The notes beneath the pieces are model-generated. The model saw only the letters and a program-made list of their open reading frames with translations. It did no database searches and had not been told where the DNA came from. The position numbers and the translations under genes were made by a program. DNA of 12,744 nt from Deltaproteobacteria bacterium (GTDB taxonomy: Bacteria > Myxococcota_A > JAADFL01). This document shows positions 1 through 6,911 of the stretch, one piece after another (the first letter of the stretch is position 1; each line of letters opens with the position of its first letter). The DNA lies in NCBI GenBank assembly GCA_013152945.1, contig JAADFL010000019.1, positions 1 to 12,744 of the forward strand, read 5' to 3'.

Positions 1-29
1 ACAAGTAAGAGCCAGCGTTCCTTCTTCAT
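1..29 (-). CDS. 5' end of an unidentified minus-strand gene (partial)
   Basis: Read on the minus strand, a strong Shine-Dalgarno sequence (AAGGAGG, within plus 37-43) sits about 6 bases before an ATG at 29-27. The frame then reads M-K-K-E-R-W-L-L-L and leaves the window. Two lysines and an arginine followed by leucines would fit the start of a signal peptide or membrane anchor, but nine codons are too few to identify a family. It is divergent from the histidine kinase gene. The call rests only on the ribosome binding site and the open frame. Confidence 0.5.
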
Positions 30-47
30 AAGGCATCCTCCTTTTTT

Positions 48-76
48 GTATTACCTGTCTAAAGGTTACAGCTCAA
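48..76 (-). promoter_or_regulatory. possible sigma70-type promoter for the leftward gene
   Basis: On the minus strand TTGAGC (plus 71-76) and TAATAC (plus 48-53) are separated by 17 bases, a sigma70-like arrangement. Transcription would start just before the ribosome binding site of the gene starting at 29, giving a very short leader. AT-rich sequence makes chance matches likely. Confidence 0.3.
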
Positions 77-141
77 TCTTCCAAAGTCTCCTATATATTA
101 ACTCATCTGGCCGAAAATATAGAGATGAATCAGCTTATTGT

Positions 142-153
142 CAAGCTAGCTTG
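142..153. repeat. 12-bp perfect palindrome in the divergent spacer
   Basis: CAAGCTAGCTTG is a perfect palindrome in the spacer between the leftward partial gene and the histidine kinase gene. It could be a regulator site. No second copy is seen in the window and no function can be assigned. Nothing else in 30-301 can be called with confidence. Confidence 0.25.
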
Positions 154-301
154 CTTCTTCCGAATCTTTTTTCATAAATACGACAATCAAATCCGGGTCA
201 TTCAATCGGCTTGACTTTACCCCCGGGCTCGAACATGATTGTTTTCAGCAAACTCAACCGGTGTGAGACTTCAAAGTCATTGCTGCCCTTTGGAGGAAGA
301 A

Positions 302-2749
302 TTGGCTGATTCACCAACAGGTTTGGGAATCCTCGAGTCCATACTGGATGCAATCTTTCAAGTCACTATTCAGGATCCGCAAACTTCAAGAGTTGTTTGG
401 CTCAACAAGTCTGCAATGGATAACACACCGGCAGTATACAAAAAAACTACCGATCTTACCTGTTTTCACTTGAGATTCGACAGGACGAGTCCGTGCCCGA
501 ATTGCCCGGCAATGGTAACTTTGAAAACAGGGGCTCCGGCTCAAGGCCAAGTCTTTGCCAAGAATGGCCGTGCCTGGAACATACAAATCTTTCCGGTCAA
601 GAGCACATACGGCGACATTGTCAACATCGTGGAAATCAGCCTCGAGGTCACCAAGCTTCAGGAGTGGGAAACCAGGTATCATACGCTCCTGGAAGTCAGC
701 CCGGATGCCGTAATCATTACTGATCTCCATGGTAACGTGGTCGACGCCAATCATGCTGCCGCAAAATTGCATGGGCATGAAGATCCTTCTGAAATCCGGG
801 GCAAGCCTGGCCTCGATTACGTGGTGCCCCGGGATCGAGAAAAACTCAAGGAAAGAAATGCTGCAATCCTGGGTGGCAGATCCATGCCGGCGGACGAATT
901 CACAATTGAAAGGGCTGATGGTGAAAAAACATTCGTGAGCCTCTCTTCTGCACTGTTGAAGTCACCTTCAGGAGAACCCGAAGGAATAATAGGAGTTCTG
1001 CGGGATATTACCAGGCAAAAACAGACCGAACAGGCATTGCGTAGAGAAAAAAACCTTGTAACCAAAATCCTTGATGCAAGTCCCACTGGTATACTGGTCT
1101 TGTCCAGGGGACGAGAGGTGGTATATGCAAATTCTGAAGTCGGCCAAATCCTCGACTTGAACGGACCGCTCCAGCCTGGAGAACGCATTTCCATCCCAAC
1201 CTGGCTGGCCCGCGACCCGGAAGGCAGGGAGTTACCTGAAGAGGCCCTGTTTTTCAACCTGGCTCTTACATCGGGGCAACCTGTATACGATGTGTTATAC
1301 AGGACCGGCGCCCCCGGGGCCGAGGCCGGGGATATCGACAACGGAGAAAAATACCTATCCTGCAACGCAGTGCCTCTGCCGATGCCTTTTGAAGGCGAGG
1401 ACCTGGTCGTGCTCACCATGGAAGACATTACACACAGAGTAGTTGCCGAACGTAATCTCAAAAAACTCACCCAAAGGCTCAAGATATTGAGAACCCTTGA
1501 CAGAGGCATACTGGCTGCAGGGTCACTCGAACAGATAGCCAAGGAGGCACTGGACCACCTTCCCCTACTCGTTCCAGCCGATGCCTTTTCGGTCATCATA
1601 TTCGATGATGAACTGCGACAAGGCCGAATGATAGCCCACAGGACCATAAAAGGAAGGACGTTGTTCCTCGATGACAAGTGGTTCTCGCTTGAACCATTCA
1701 AGGGAAAAGGCAAGGCTTTTTCGATGATCGAGGGTAAGGACTTCCTCTTGGTCAACGACCTGGAATCAACTAAATTTCCGGCCAATAATATTGAACCACT
1801 AACTTCACTACGCGAAATGGGAAGAAAATCTGCTCTGTTCGTATTGATAACGGCAAACAACCGTCCGACCGGATTGCTTAGTTTTGCATCCTTTGAAAAA
1901 GATGCTTTTACAAGCGAAGACACCAAGGTGGCACGGGAGGTTGCGGACGGCATGGCAGTGGCCATACGCCAGGCACGTCTCAATGCCGAGGTAATGCAGT
2001 ACACGGAACACTTGGAACAAAAGGTTCAGGAGAGAACCAGGGAACTGAAGACGGCGAACAATGAGTTGGAAACTTTCGCGTATTCCGTCTCCCATGACTT
2101 AAGGGCGCCTTTACGATCCATGCAGGGATTTGCAATGGCCCTGCTGGAAGACTACCAGGATGTCCTCGGCGAACAAGGATTGGACTTTACCAAGAGGATA
2201 ATAGAATCCGCCAAGGGCATGGATAGACTCATAACAGATCTCCTGGAATACAGCAGGATAGGCAGGAAGAATATCGCTCTCAAACCAATACAACTGGCTT
2301 CGGCTGTACGGGTGGCTTTCAGGCAATTGGATTCGGCTTTGAAAGAGGCAGAGGTTGAAACAAGAATACCGGATCATAAGGTCATGGCCCATTCGTCAAC
2401 CTTGGTCCGGATAGTGTCCAACTTGTTGACCAATGCCGTCAAGTTCACAGAGCCTGGTAAAAAGCCCAAGATTGTTATCAGGTCCGAAATTGTTGGATTC
2501 AGGCGGGACAGGGTGCGGCTTTGGGTCGAGGACAACGGCATCGGCATCGAGCAAAAATACCTCGACAAGATATTCCAGGTATTCGAAAGGCTGCATTCGT
2601 CCGACGATTACCCGGGAACAGGTATAGGCCTCGCCACGGTTAAACGTGCCGTTGAGAAGATGAACGGACGGATCGGCGTTGAATCCAAACTGGGTAAAGG
2701 AAGCAAATTCTGGGTGGAACTCGAATCGGCTGATACACGAATTGGTTGA
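302..2749 (+). CDS. PAS-PAS-PAS-GAF sensor histidine kinase, orphan
   Basis: This is a probable cytosolic sensor kinase of two-component signalling; no transmembrane segment or signal peptide is visible. From the TTG at 302 (815 aa) the order is: PAS 1 (about 10-120) with Cys54 and the CPNC pair Cys65/Cys68; PAS 2 (122-245); PAS 3 (250-385); GAF (395-555); a charged coiled-coil linker; HisKA with SVSHDLRAPLR and phospho-acceptor His598; and HATPase_c with the N box NLLTNAVKF (Asn711), G1 DNGIG (Asp744) and G2 GTGIGLA (about 772). The start at 302 is chosen because GGAGG lies at 292-296, five bases upstream. The frame stays open back to a TTG at 239, directly after a stop, but no ribosome binding site precedes it. 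HisKA sequence resembles phytochrome-type kinases, but no bilin-binding region is seen. No receiver domain or response regulator gene is adjacent, so partner and ligand are unknown. Confidence 0.9.
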   Translation: MADSPTGLGILESILDAIFQVTIQDPQTSRVVWLNKSAMDNTPAVYKKTTDLTCFHLRFDRTSPCPNCPAMVTLKTGAPAQGQVFAKNGRAWNIQIFPVKSTYGDIVNIVEISLEVTKLQEWETRYHTLLEVSPDAVIITDLHGNVVDANHAAAKLHGHEDPSEIRGKPGLDYVVPRDREKLKERNAAILGGRSMPADEFTIERADGEKTFVSLSSALLKSPSGEPEGIIGVLRDITRQKQTEQALRREKNLVTKILDASPTGILVLSRGREVVYANSEVGQILDLNGPLQPGERISIPTWLARDPEGRELPEEALFFNLALTSGQPVYDVLYRTGAPGAEAGDIDNGEKYLSCNAVPLPMPFEGEDLVVLTMEDITHRVVAERNLKKLTQRLKILRTLDRGILAAGSLEQIAKEALDHLPLLVPADAFSVIIFDDELRQGRMIAHRTIKGRTLFLDDKWFSLEPFKGKGKAFSMIEGKDFLLVNDLESTKFPANNIEPLTSLREMGRKSALFVLITANNRPTGLLSFASFEKDAFTSEDTKVAREVADGMAVAIRQARLNAEVMQYTEHLEQKVQERTRELKTANNELETFAYSVSHDLRAPLRSMQGFAMALLEDYQDVLGEQGLDFTKRIIESAKGMDRLITDLLEYSRIGRKNIALKPIQLASAVRVAFRQLDSALKEAEVETRIPDHKVMAHSSTLVRIVSNLLTNAVKFTEPGKKPKIVIRSEIVGFRRDRVRLWVEDNGIGIEQKYLDKIFQVFERLHSSDDYPGTGIGLATVKRAVEKMNGRIGVESKLGKGSKFWVELESADTRIG

Positions 2750-2775
2750 GAATTCCCTTGGTTACTTTTGGTGGC

Positions 2776-2808
2776 AAACCTCCTGCCTTGACAGGGAATA
2801 GGAGGTTT
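2776..2808 (+). terminator. possible terminator hairpin after the histidine kinase gene
   Basis: AAACCTCCT (2776-2784) and AGGAGGTTT (2800-2808) can form a perfect 9-bp stem with a 15-base loop, 27 bases after the kinase stop codon. The loop contains a further CCT/AGG pairing. The downstream arm ends in TTTCT, so the U tract is short; termination efficiency is uncertain. Confidence 0.45.
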
Positions 2809-2879
2809 CTCCATCCCGAATATCCACCTTGAGTTGGTTTTCAGGGGAAACGGCCGGAGATACATAATCGAGGATAATA

Positions 2880-2901
2880 CGCGTAATATGGGTTGTACGC
2901 G
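2880..2901. promoter_or_regulatory. inverted repeat upstream of tdh, possible operator
   Basis: CGCGTA (2880-2885) and TACGCG (2896-2901) form an inverted repeat with a 10-base spacer. Flanking AATA and ATATT extend the symmetry imperfectly. It lies about 80 bases upstream of the predicted tdh -35 box, so it could bind an activator. No matching regulator is recognised in the window. Confidence 0.25.
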
Positions 2902-2979
2902 ATATTGAAGTCCGGAGCCATAAAAATTACCCATAGAAGTCACAAACCAAATATTCATTAACATGAACCATCTGGATGA

Positions 2980-3008
2980 TTGACACCGGACCATTCAGTG
3001 CCTAGACT
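2980..3008 (+). promoter_or_regulatory. sigma70-type promoter of the tdh-kbl operon
   Basis: A consensus TTGACA (2980-2985) is followed after exactly 17 bases by TAGACT (3003-3008), which matches TATAAT at four of six positions. Transcription would begin near 3014-3016, leaving a leader of roughly 23 bases that carries GGGAG at 3027-3031 before the ATG at 3038. Spacing and position make this the best promoter candidate for tdh-kbl. Confidence 0.5.
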
Positions 3009-3037
3009 CTCGACCATCGAACGACCGGGAGCGACCA

Positions 3038-4084
3038 ATGGCTGACACCATGAAATGTATAGTAAAGGCCAGGCCGGAACCTGACGGCCTGGAAATGCAG
3101 GAACGAAGTATACCAAGGCCTTCTCACGGCAAGGTCCTCATCAAGGTCCAGACCGCGGCGATCTGTGGAACGGATCTACACATATTCAACTGGGACCACT
3201 GGTCACGAGAAAGGGTACACGTCCCCAGAATCATAGGACACGAGTTCGCAGGCAAAGTCGTGGAAACAGGACCTGACGTGGAACACCTGAAGGTAGGAGA
3301 TTATGTAACTGGCGAGGGTCACCTGACATGCGGTTTCTGCAGGAATTGCCGTATGGGGGATGGGCATGTCTGCGAAAACTGGAGGGGGATAGGTTATGAT
3401 GTGGATGGATGTTTCGCCGAGTACATCGTGCACCCAGAACTCAACACCTGGTTGAACGACGAAACGCTTCCCCCTCATGTTGCTGCAATCCAGGATCCGC
3501 TGGGCAATGCCATTCACACGGTTTTTGCAGCCGATTGCATCGGCAATGACGTGGCTGTTTTCGGCCTGGGGCCGGTTGGTCTGCTGGCTGTGGCTGTTTT
3601 GAAGGCAATCGGTGCAGCCCGGATATTCGCCATTGACTGGGACAACCACTACAGGATGGATATCGCCGGGAGACTCGGCGCCCATCATGTGATAGCCGCA
3701 TCCGAGAAAAACGCGGTGGACTATGTAATGGAGCGAACCTCGGGCAAGGGCTTGGACGTTGTACTCGAGGTGTCCGGGAGTCCGGAAGCCCTACAGGACG
3801 GCCTTCGGTGTCTGCGCATGGCAGGCGACCTGGTACTAATAGGCACCAGCAACAAGACTGTTTCCCTGGACATCACCAACGATGTAGTCTTCAGGGCGAT
3901 CAACATTCACGGAATAACCGGGCGTAGGCTTTGGCATACATGGTACAAGATGAAAGGTTTGCTTGCCTCAGGCAATCTGGAGGTGGAACCCATAATAACC
4001 CACAGGTTGCCTTTTGATGATTTCCACAAGGGATTCGAGCTCATGCAGGCCGCACGGTGCGGCAAGGTGGTGCTCGAACTCTGA
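3038..4084 (+). CDS. tdh: L-threonine 3-dehydrogenase, zinc- and NAD-dependent
   Basis: Tdh oxidises L-threonine with NAD+ to 2-amino-3-ketobutyrate, the first step of threonine breakdown to glycine and acetyl-CoA in the cytosol. The 348-aa product is a medium-chain dehydrogenase close to the usual 341-aa size of the E. coli enzyme. Visible are AICGTDLHIFNWD with catalytic-zinc Cys43, GHE at 67-69, structural-zinc Cys98, Cys101, Cys104 and Cys112, GCFAEY at 124-129, DPLGNAIHT at 153-161, the Rossmann glycines GLGPVG at 176-181, and the family-typical WYKM...PIITHR near the C-terminus. The ATG at 3038 is preceded by GGGAG at 3027-3031, six bases away; an in-frame ATG at 3050 lacks such a site. 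kbl follows 21 bases later, which fixes the specificity better than the fold alone. Confidence 0.93.
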   Translation: MADTMKCIVKARPEPDGLEMQERSIPRPSHGKVLIKVQTAAICGTDLHIFNWDHWSRERVHVPRIIGHEFAGKVVETGPDVEHLKVGDYVTGEGHLTCGFCRNCRMGDGHVCENWRGIGYDVDGCFAEYIVHPELNTWLNDETLPPHVAAIQDPLGNAIHTVFAADCIGNDVAVFGLGPVGLLAVAVLKAIGAARIFAIDWDNHYRMDIAGRLGAHHVIAASEKNAVDYVMERTSGKGLDVVLEVSGSPEALQDGLRCLRMAGDLVLIGTSNKTVSLDITNDVVFRAINIHGITGRRLWHTWYKMKGLLASGNLEVEPIITHRLPFDDFHKGFELMQAARCGKVVLEL

Positions 4085-4105
4085 CCCTGTTGCAGGAGGT
4101 TCGAT

Positions 4106-5299
4106 ATGTACGGGAACTTCAAGGAACACTTGGAAAAAGAGTTGAACAGTATCGAGGAGGCCGGACTCTGGAAGGGCGAACGGATAATTACATCTCCTCA
4201 ACGGCCGCAAATCAGTGTCGCCAAGGGTGGAGGGGTGCTCAATTTTTGCGCCAACAATTACCTAGGCCTGGCTGACAACCAGGAACTGGTAAAGGCTGCA
4301 CAGCAGGCCTTGGACAGGTATGCTTTCGGCATGAGTTCGGTGCGCTTCATTTGCGGCACACTTGACATACACAAGGAACTCGAAAAAAAGATTGCAGAAT
4401 TCATGGGCACTGAAGATACAATTCTGTATTCGAGTTGTTTCGATGCCAACGGTGGTTTATTCGAGGCCCTTTTCGGCCCCGAAGATGCAATCATTTCCGA
4501 TGCGCTCAACCATGCATCCATTATAGACGGAGTCAGGCTGTGCAAGGCCAAGCGTTACAGGTACAGGAATAATGACATGCAGGACCTGGAATCTCAACTC
4601 GAAGATGCAAATGCTGCAGGTGCCAGGTTCAAGATAATTGCAACAGATGGCGTGTTTTCAATGGACGGTATTATAGCCAACCTCAAGGGGATATGCGACC
4701 TGGCGGAAAAGCATGATGCCCTTGTAATGGTTGACGATTCCCATGCCACCGGTTTCGTAGGCAAGACCGGCCGCGGCACCCATGAACACAATGACGTCAT
4801 GGGCAGGGTGGATATAATTACATCAACCCTTGGTAAGGCCCTGGGTGGCGCCTCCGGCGGATTCACCACGGGTCGCAGGGAGATCATCTCCATATTGAGA
4901 CAACGCAGCCGGCCGTACCTGTTTTCCAACACACTTGCACCGGTAATTACCGCCACCACGCTCAAGGTGCTCGAGATGCTCAGTGAAACCACGGAACTGC
5001 GTGATAGGCTTATGGACAATGCAGCATACTTCAGGAAAGGAATGGCCGAGGCAGGTTTCACCCTTGGCGGCGCTGATCATGCCATCATTCCGGTTATGCT
5101 TGGAGATGCAAAACTTGCGAACGAAATGGCTGACGACATGCTGAAAGAAGGAATCTATGTCATTGGATTTTCTTATCCGGTAGTGCCAAAGGGCAAGGCG
5201 CGAATCAGGGTGCAGCTCTCGGCAGCTCATACGAAAGAGCAAATCGACAAGGCCGTGCAGGCCTTCACCAAGGTCGGAAAGAATCATGGCGTGATTTGA
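4106..5299 (+). CDS. kbl: glycine C-acetyltransferase (2-amino-3-ketobutyrate CoA ligase)
   Basis: Kbl uses pyridoxal phosphate to cleave 2-amino-3-ketobutyrate with CoA into glycine and acetyl-CoA. It takes the unstable product of Tdh directly, and the two genes are paired here as in many bacteria. The 397-aa length is nearly that of E. coli Kbl (398). It is an alpha-oxoamine synthase: [11 protein letters not shown] near 46-56, [19 protein letters not shown], cofactor-ring Asp210 and His213 in DDSHATGF, and the Schiff-base Lys244 in [14 protein letters not shown], the same number as in E. coli. The C-terminal [18 protein letters not shown] is typical. AGGAGGT at 4094-4100 lies five bases before the ATG. 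Related enzymes (AONS, ALAS, SPT) share the fold, but the tdh neighbour and sequence detail favour Kbl. Confidence 0.95.
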   Translation: MYGNFKEHLEKELNSIEEAGLWKGERIITSPQRPQISVAKGGGVLNFCANNYLGLADNQELVKAAQQALDRYAFGMSSVRFICGTLDIHKELEKKIAEFMGTEDTILYSSCFDANGGLFEALFGPEDAIISDALNHASIIDGVRLCKAKRYRYRNNDMQDLESQLEDANAAGARFKIIATDGVFSMDGIIANLKGICDLAEKHDALVMVDDSHATGFVGKTGRGTHEHNDVMGRVDIITSTLGKALGGASGGFTTGRREIISILRQRSRPYLFSNTLAPVITATTLKVLEMLSETTELRDRLMDNAAYFRKGMAEAGFTLGGADHAIIPVMLGDAKLANEMADDMLKEGIYVIGFSYPVVPKGKARIRVQLSAAHTKEQIDKAVQAFTKVGKNHGVI

Positions 5300-5339
5300 A
5301 ACACGCAAGCGGGCATGTAAAAGGGCACACGTACCCAAA

Positions 5340-5489
5340 ATGACATTGCCACTGAGATCGAGGCAAAGACCGGTCAGCGACCCGTTATCGAGAGAGGAAT
5401 GGGCCGAGGTTCGGCGCGGCGAAGATGAGTTAGGATATGATCCGGCGAAACCGGCCTCTGCCCGGCCGGAAAACGGCAGCGGCTGCTGA
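5340..5489 (+). CDS. possible 49-residue ORF between kbl and the cupin gene
   Basis: An ATG at 5340 opens a frame of 49 codons ending at TGA 5487-5489. It contains the segment PLSREEWAEVRRGEDELGYD (residues 15-34), which has the composition of an amphipathic helix of a real protein. The region lies inside the 232-base gap between kbl and the cupin gene. Against it: no good ribosome binding site precedes the ATG, and the same DNA contains GC-rich hairpins (GCCGA/TCGGC at 5403-5415, CCGG/CCGG at 5442-5454) that could instead be part of an untranslated structured leader. I do not recognise the family. Confidence 0.35.
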   Translation: MTLPLRSRQRPVSDPLSREEWAEVRRGEDELGYDPAKPASARPENGSGC

Positions 5490-5531
5490 ACTGGAAAGTC
5501 CCTGATGCATAAACACGAAGAGGAGTGAACA

Positions 5532-5888
5532 ATGTCGAATAAGAAAGAAGCCGAAGCAGAAGGAATGTCCCAATCAAAGCCAATAATACTTGGCGAACTC
5601 GTCAACTACCAGAGCAACTCCATCGTAAGTCGCACACTGGTCAATAAGAACGGCGGGACCCTGACCCTGTTCGCCTTTGATAAAGGCCAGTCGTTGTCAG
5701 AACACTCGGCTCCCTTTGACGCCGTTGTGCAGATACTTGACGGCGAGGCCGAGTTGATTATCGGCGGAGGGAAAGTACTCGCCTCTGCAGGACACACGGT
5801 CCTGATGCCCGCCGGAGTGCCACATGCAATCAATGCACCCAAATGTTTCAAGATGTTATTGATAATGATCCGCGAGGTAACTGCTTGA
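5532..5888 (+). CDS. small single-domain cupin protein
   Basis: A 118-aa protein consisting of one cupin beta-barrel (about residues 40-118). Cupin motif 1 covers G52-x5-H58 to G71, but the second His and the Glu of the usual G(X)5HXH(X)3-4E(X)6G pattern are replaced by Ala60 and Ala64. Motif 2 is PAGVPHAIN (93-101) with His98. Only two of the four usual metal ligands remain, perhaps helped by Asp63 or Gln67, so it may bind a metal atypically or act as a binding protein. GAGGAG at 5520-5525 lies six bases before the ATG at 5532; an internal ATG (residue 12) is an alternative start. It follows tdh-kbl on the same strand and may be cotranscribed, but its substrate cannot be told. Confidence 0.8.
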   Translation: MSNKKEAEAEGMSQSKPIILGELVNYQSNSIVSRTLVNKNGGTLTLFAFDKGQSLSEHSAPFDAVVQILDGEAELIIGGGKVLASAGHTVLMPAGVPHAINAPKCFKMLLIMIREVTA

Positions 5889-5923
5889 CAGGGCACACGG
5901 TAAAGAAAACAAAAGGTAAATCG

Positions 5924-5961
5924 TTCGGTTACAGCCTATTCGTCGTGAGCTTAAAACCGAA
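5924..5961. other. weak stem-loop in the convergent spacer
   Basis: TTCGGTT (5924-5930) and AACCGAA (5955-5961) could pair across a 24-base loop in the spacer between the convergent cupin and YHS genes. A second perfect 7-bp repeat, TGAAAGC/GCTTTCA (6008-6023), overlaps the stop codon of the minus-strand gene. Neither has a T run, so terminator function is a guess. Confidence 0.25.
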
Positions 5962-6020
5962 GCAGTGCAAGCTGCGGGTGCTGATCTTGACATTGGAGCA
6001 TAGGGGCTGAAAGCCTGCTT

Positions 6021-6395
6021 TCACTTTCCGAGGTATTTCTTAGGATCGGCGTCGAACATGGGCTTGCATCCCGGGCAGCAGAAGACCACGTGCTTGCCCT
6101 TGTATACCGACCTCTTGGTGTCCTTGGTGACCGTTAACTCGTTTCCGGTGACAGGGCAGGTGGCCTTGGTGCCCACTTTGGGCGCCTTGTCGAAAAACTT
6201 GGGTGGCTTCGCGTGAGCCTTACTATGGTCACCGTGATTGCCTGCATGCAGACCGCAAGCATCGCTCCACCCATGATCGCATCCGTTGTCGTGGGCCGAT
6301 GCAGTGCCTGAGTACATCCATGCGCCAAGGGCCAGGGCCGACAATGCGGCCACGAACAAGCCCAAATGGTAAGATGTCATTTTCGATTCTCTCAT
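6021..6395 (-). CDS. exported His/Cys-rich protein with YHS/TRASH metal-binding domain
   Basis: From the ATG at 6395-6393 this is a 124-aa protein. An N-terminal hydrophobic segment (about residues 10-32, ending SGTASA) looks like a signal peptide cleaved near the second SA, so the mature protein should be periplasmic. A His/Cys/Gly-rich stretch follows (HDNGCDHGW to HSKAH), then a YHS/TRASH-like module: CPVTGNEL, YKGKHVVFCCPGC, and FDADPKKYLG at the end. Cysteines in CP and CCPGC suggest binding of copper or another soft metal. The start at 6395 is chosen because GGAGG (plus 6402-6406) lies six bases before it; the longer frame from 6413 would bury this site inside the coding sequence. It is convergent with the cupin gene and divergent from the MarR gene. 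A role in metal handling is inferred from the motifs only. Confidence 0.8.
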   Translation of the reverse strand: MRESKMTSYHLGLFVAALSALALGAWMYSGTASAHDNGCDHGWSDACGLHAGNHGDHSKAHAKPPKFFDKAPKVGTKATCPVTGNELTVTKDTKRSVYKGKHVVFCCPGCKPMFDADPKKYLGK

Positions 6396-6413
6396 GTCAA
6401 TCCTCCTTTTCAT

Positions 6414-6429
6414 GCGCTCACCTGAGCGC
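6414..6429. promoter_or_regulatory. 16-bp inverted repeat beside the YHS gene ribosome binding site
   Basis: GCGCTCA (6414-6420), CC, and TGAGCGC (6423-6429) form a perfect 7+7 inverted repeat just upstream of the Shine-Dalgarno sequence of the minus-strand YHS gene. It could be an operator or a 5' leader hairpin; a 2-base loop is too tight for full RNA pairing, which favours a protein-binding site. A further GTGCC/GGCAC repeat lies at 6435-6445. Confidence 0.35.
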
Positions 6430-6503
6430 TACCACGTGCCTGGCACCTCCAGGCTCCACATGTCCTACAAGCAATGGCTGGGCCAAAAGTAGGCATTCGG
6501 CTA

Positions 6504-6531
6504 AGTATTGATAATTAATGCAGTTTGTCTA
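6504..6531 (-). promoter_or_regulatory. possible promoter of the YHS-domain gene
   Basis: On the minus strand TAGACA (plus 6526-6531) and AATACT (plus 6504-6509) are 16 bases apart, about 110 bases upstream of the YHS start codon. Both boxes are imperfect and the area is AT-rich. If real, the inverted repeat at 6414-6429 would lie in the leader rather than over the promoter. Confidence 0.25.
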
Positions 6532-6634
6532 ACGTGTCGCCTTCACCGTAACACTTGGATGATCCAGGATGTAGATTATCGTACGGGTTGATACTCAACC
6601 TGGAGAATATTCATCGCCTCTGCAGTTCCCACCC

Positions 6635-6660
6635 CTGCCGTCCCCACCTGCCGTCCCCAC
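6635..6660. repeat. tandem 13-bp repeat, two perfect copies
   Basis: CTGCCGTCCCCAC occurs twice head to tail at 6635-6647 and 6648-6660, in the intergenic region between the YHS and MarR genes. The unit resembles the GTCCCC-rich core of some intergenic REP-like elements, but no hairpin partner GGGGAC is seen nearby. Apart from this repeat and the promoter features listed, 6396-6911 shows no gene. Confidence 0.6.
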
Positions 6661-6820
6661 CCAGGTTGATTACATCACCCCTGAAAAACTTCGTGCTTTC
6701 AAACAAGTAAATCACTCTGAAAAAACCGCGGTATCCAAACGGCGAAGTTGCAGGCCATGAATGTTTGCACATGGTGTTCAATCCATTGATTCTAATAGTT
6801 GCTGGGAAAGAAAAGATTAT

Positions 6821-6862
6821 TTGACAACAAACTTGTCAATATGATAATATACTTGTCATAAT
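6821..6862 (+). promoter_or_regulatory. marR-type promoter with clustered TTGTCA operator half-sites
   Basis: TTGACA (6821-6826) and GATAAT (6843-6848) form a promoter with a 16-base spacer; TTGTCA (6833-6838) with CATAAT (6857-6862), 18 bases apart, is a second overlapping candidate. Over them lies a perfect 7+7 inverted repeat, TTGACAA (6821-6827) and TTGTCAA (6833-6839) with a 5-base spacer. ACTTGTCA recurs as a direct repeat at 6831-6838 and 6851-6858, a 20-base step or about two helix turns. This is the expected layout of an autorepressing MarR operator. Confidence 0.6.
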
Positions 6863-6911
6863 GTGACGCAGATAAAATGAACCGTATGTTCTGGTGTTAG
6901 GTGATCTCATC

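Noticed and set aside
817-2004. Long minus-strand open frame (395 codons) opposite the histidine kinase
   Set aside because: It is antisense to conserved PAS and GAF sequence, its Ser/Arg-rich product resembles no family, and no ribosome binding site stands out.
5340-5531. Glycine or cobalamin riboswitch in the kbl-cupin gap
   Set aside because: A GCCACTG string near 5347 recalls a B12-type element, but the rest of the conserved core is absent and no glycine aptamer core is seen.
4823-5605. Minus-strand open frame of 260 codons across the kbl 3' end and the gap
   Set aside because: Most of it is antisense to conserved Kbl sequence; the product is low-complexity-like and shows no domain pattern.
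6600-6720. CRISPR-like or longer repeat array
   Set aside because: Only two adjacent copies of a 13-mer exist, without spacers or cas genes.
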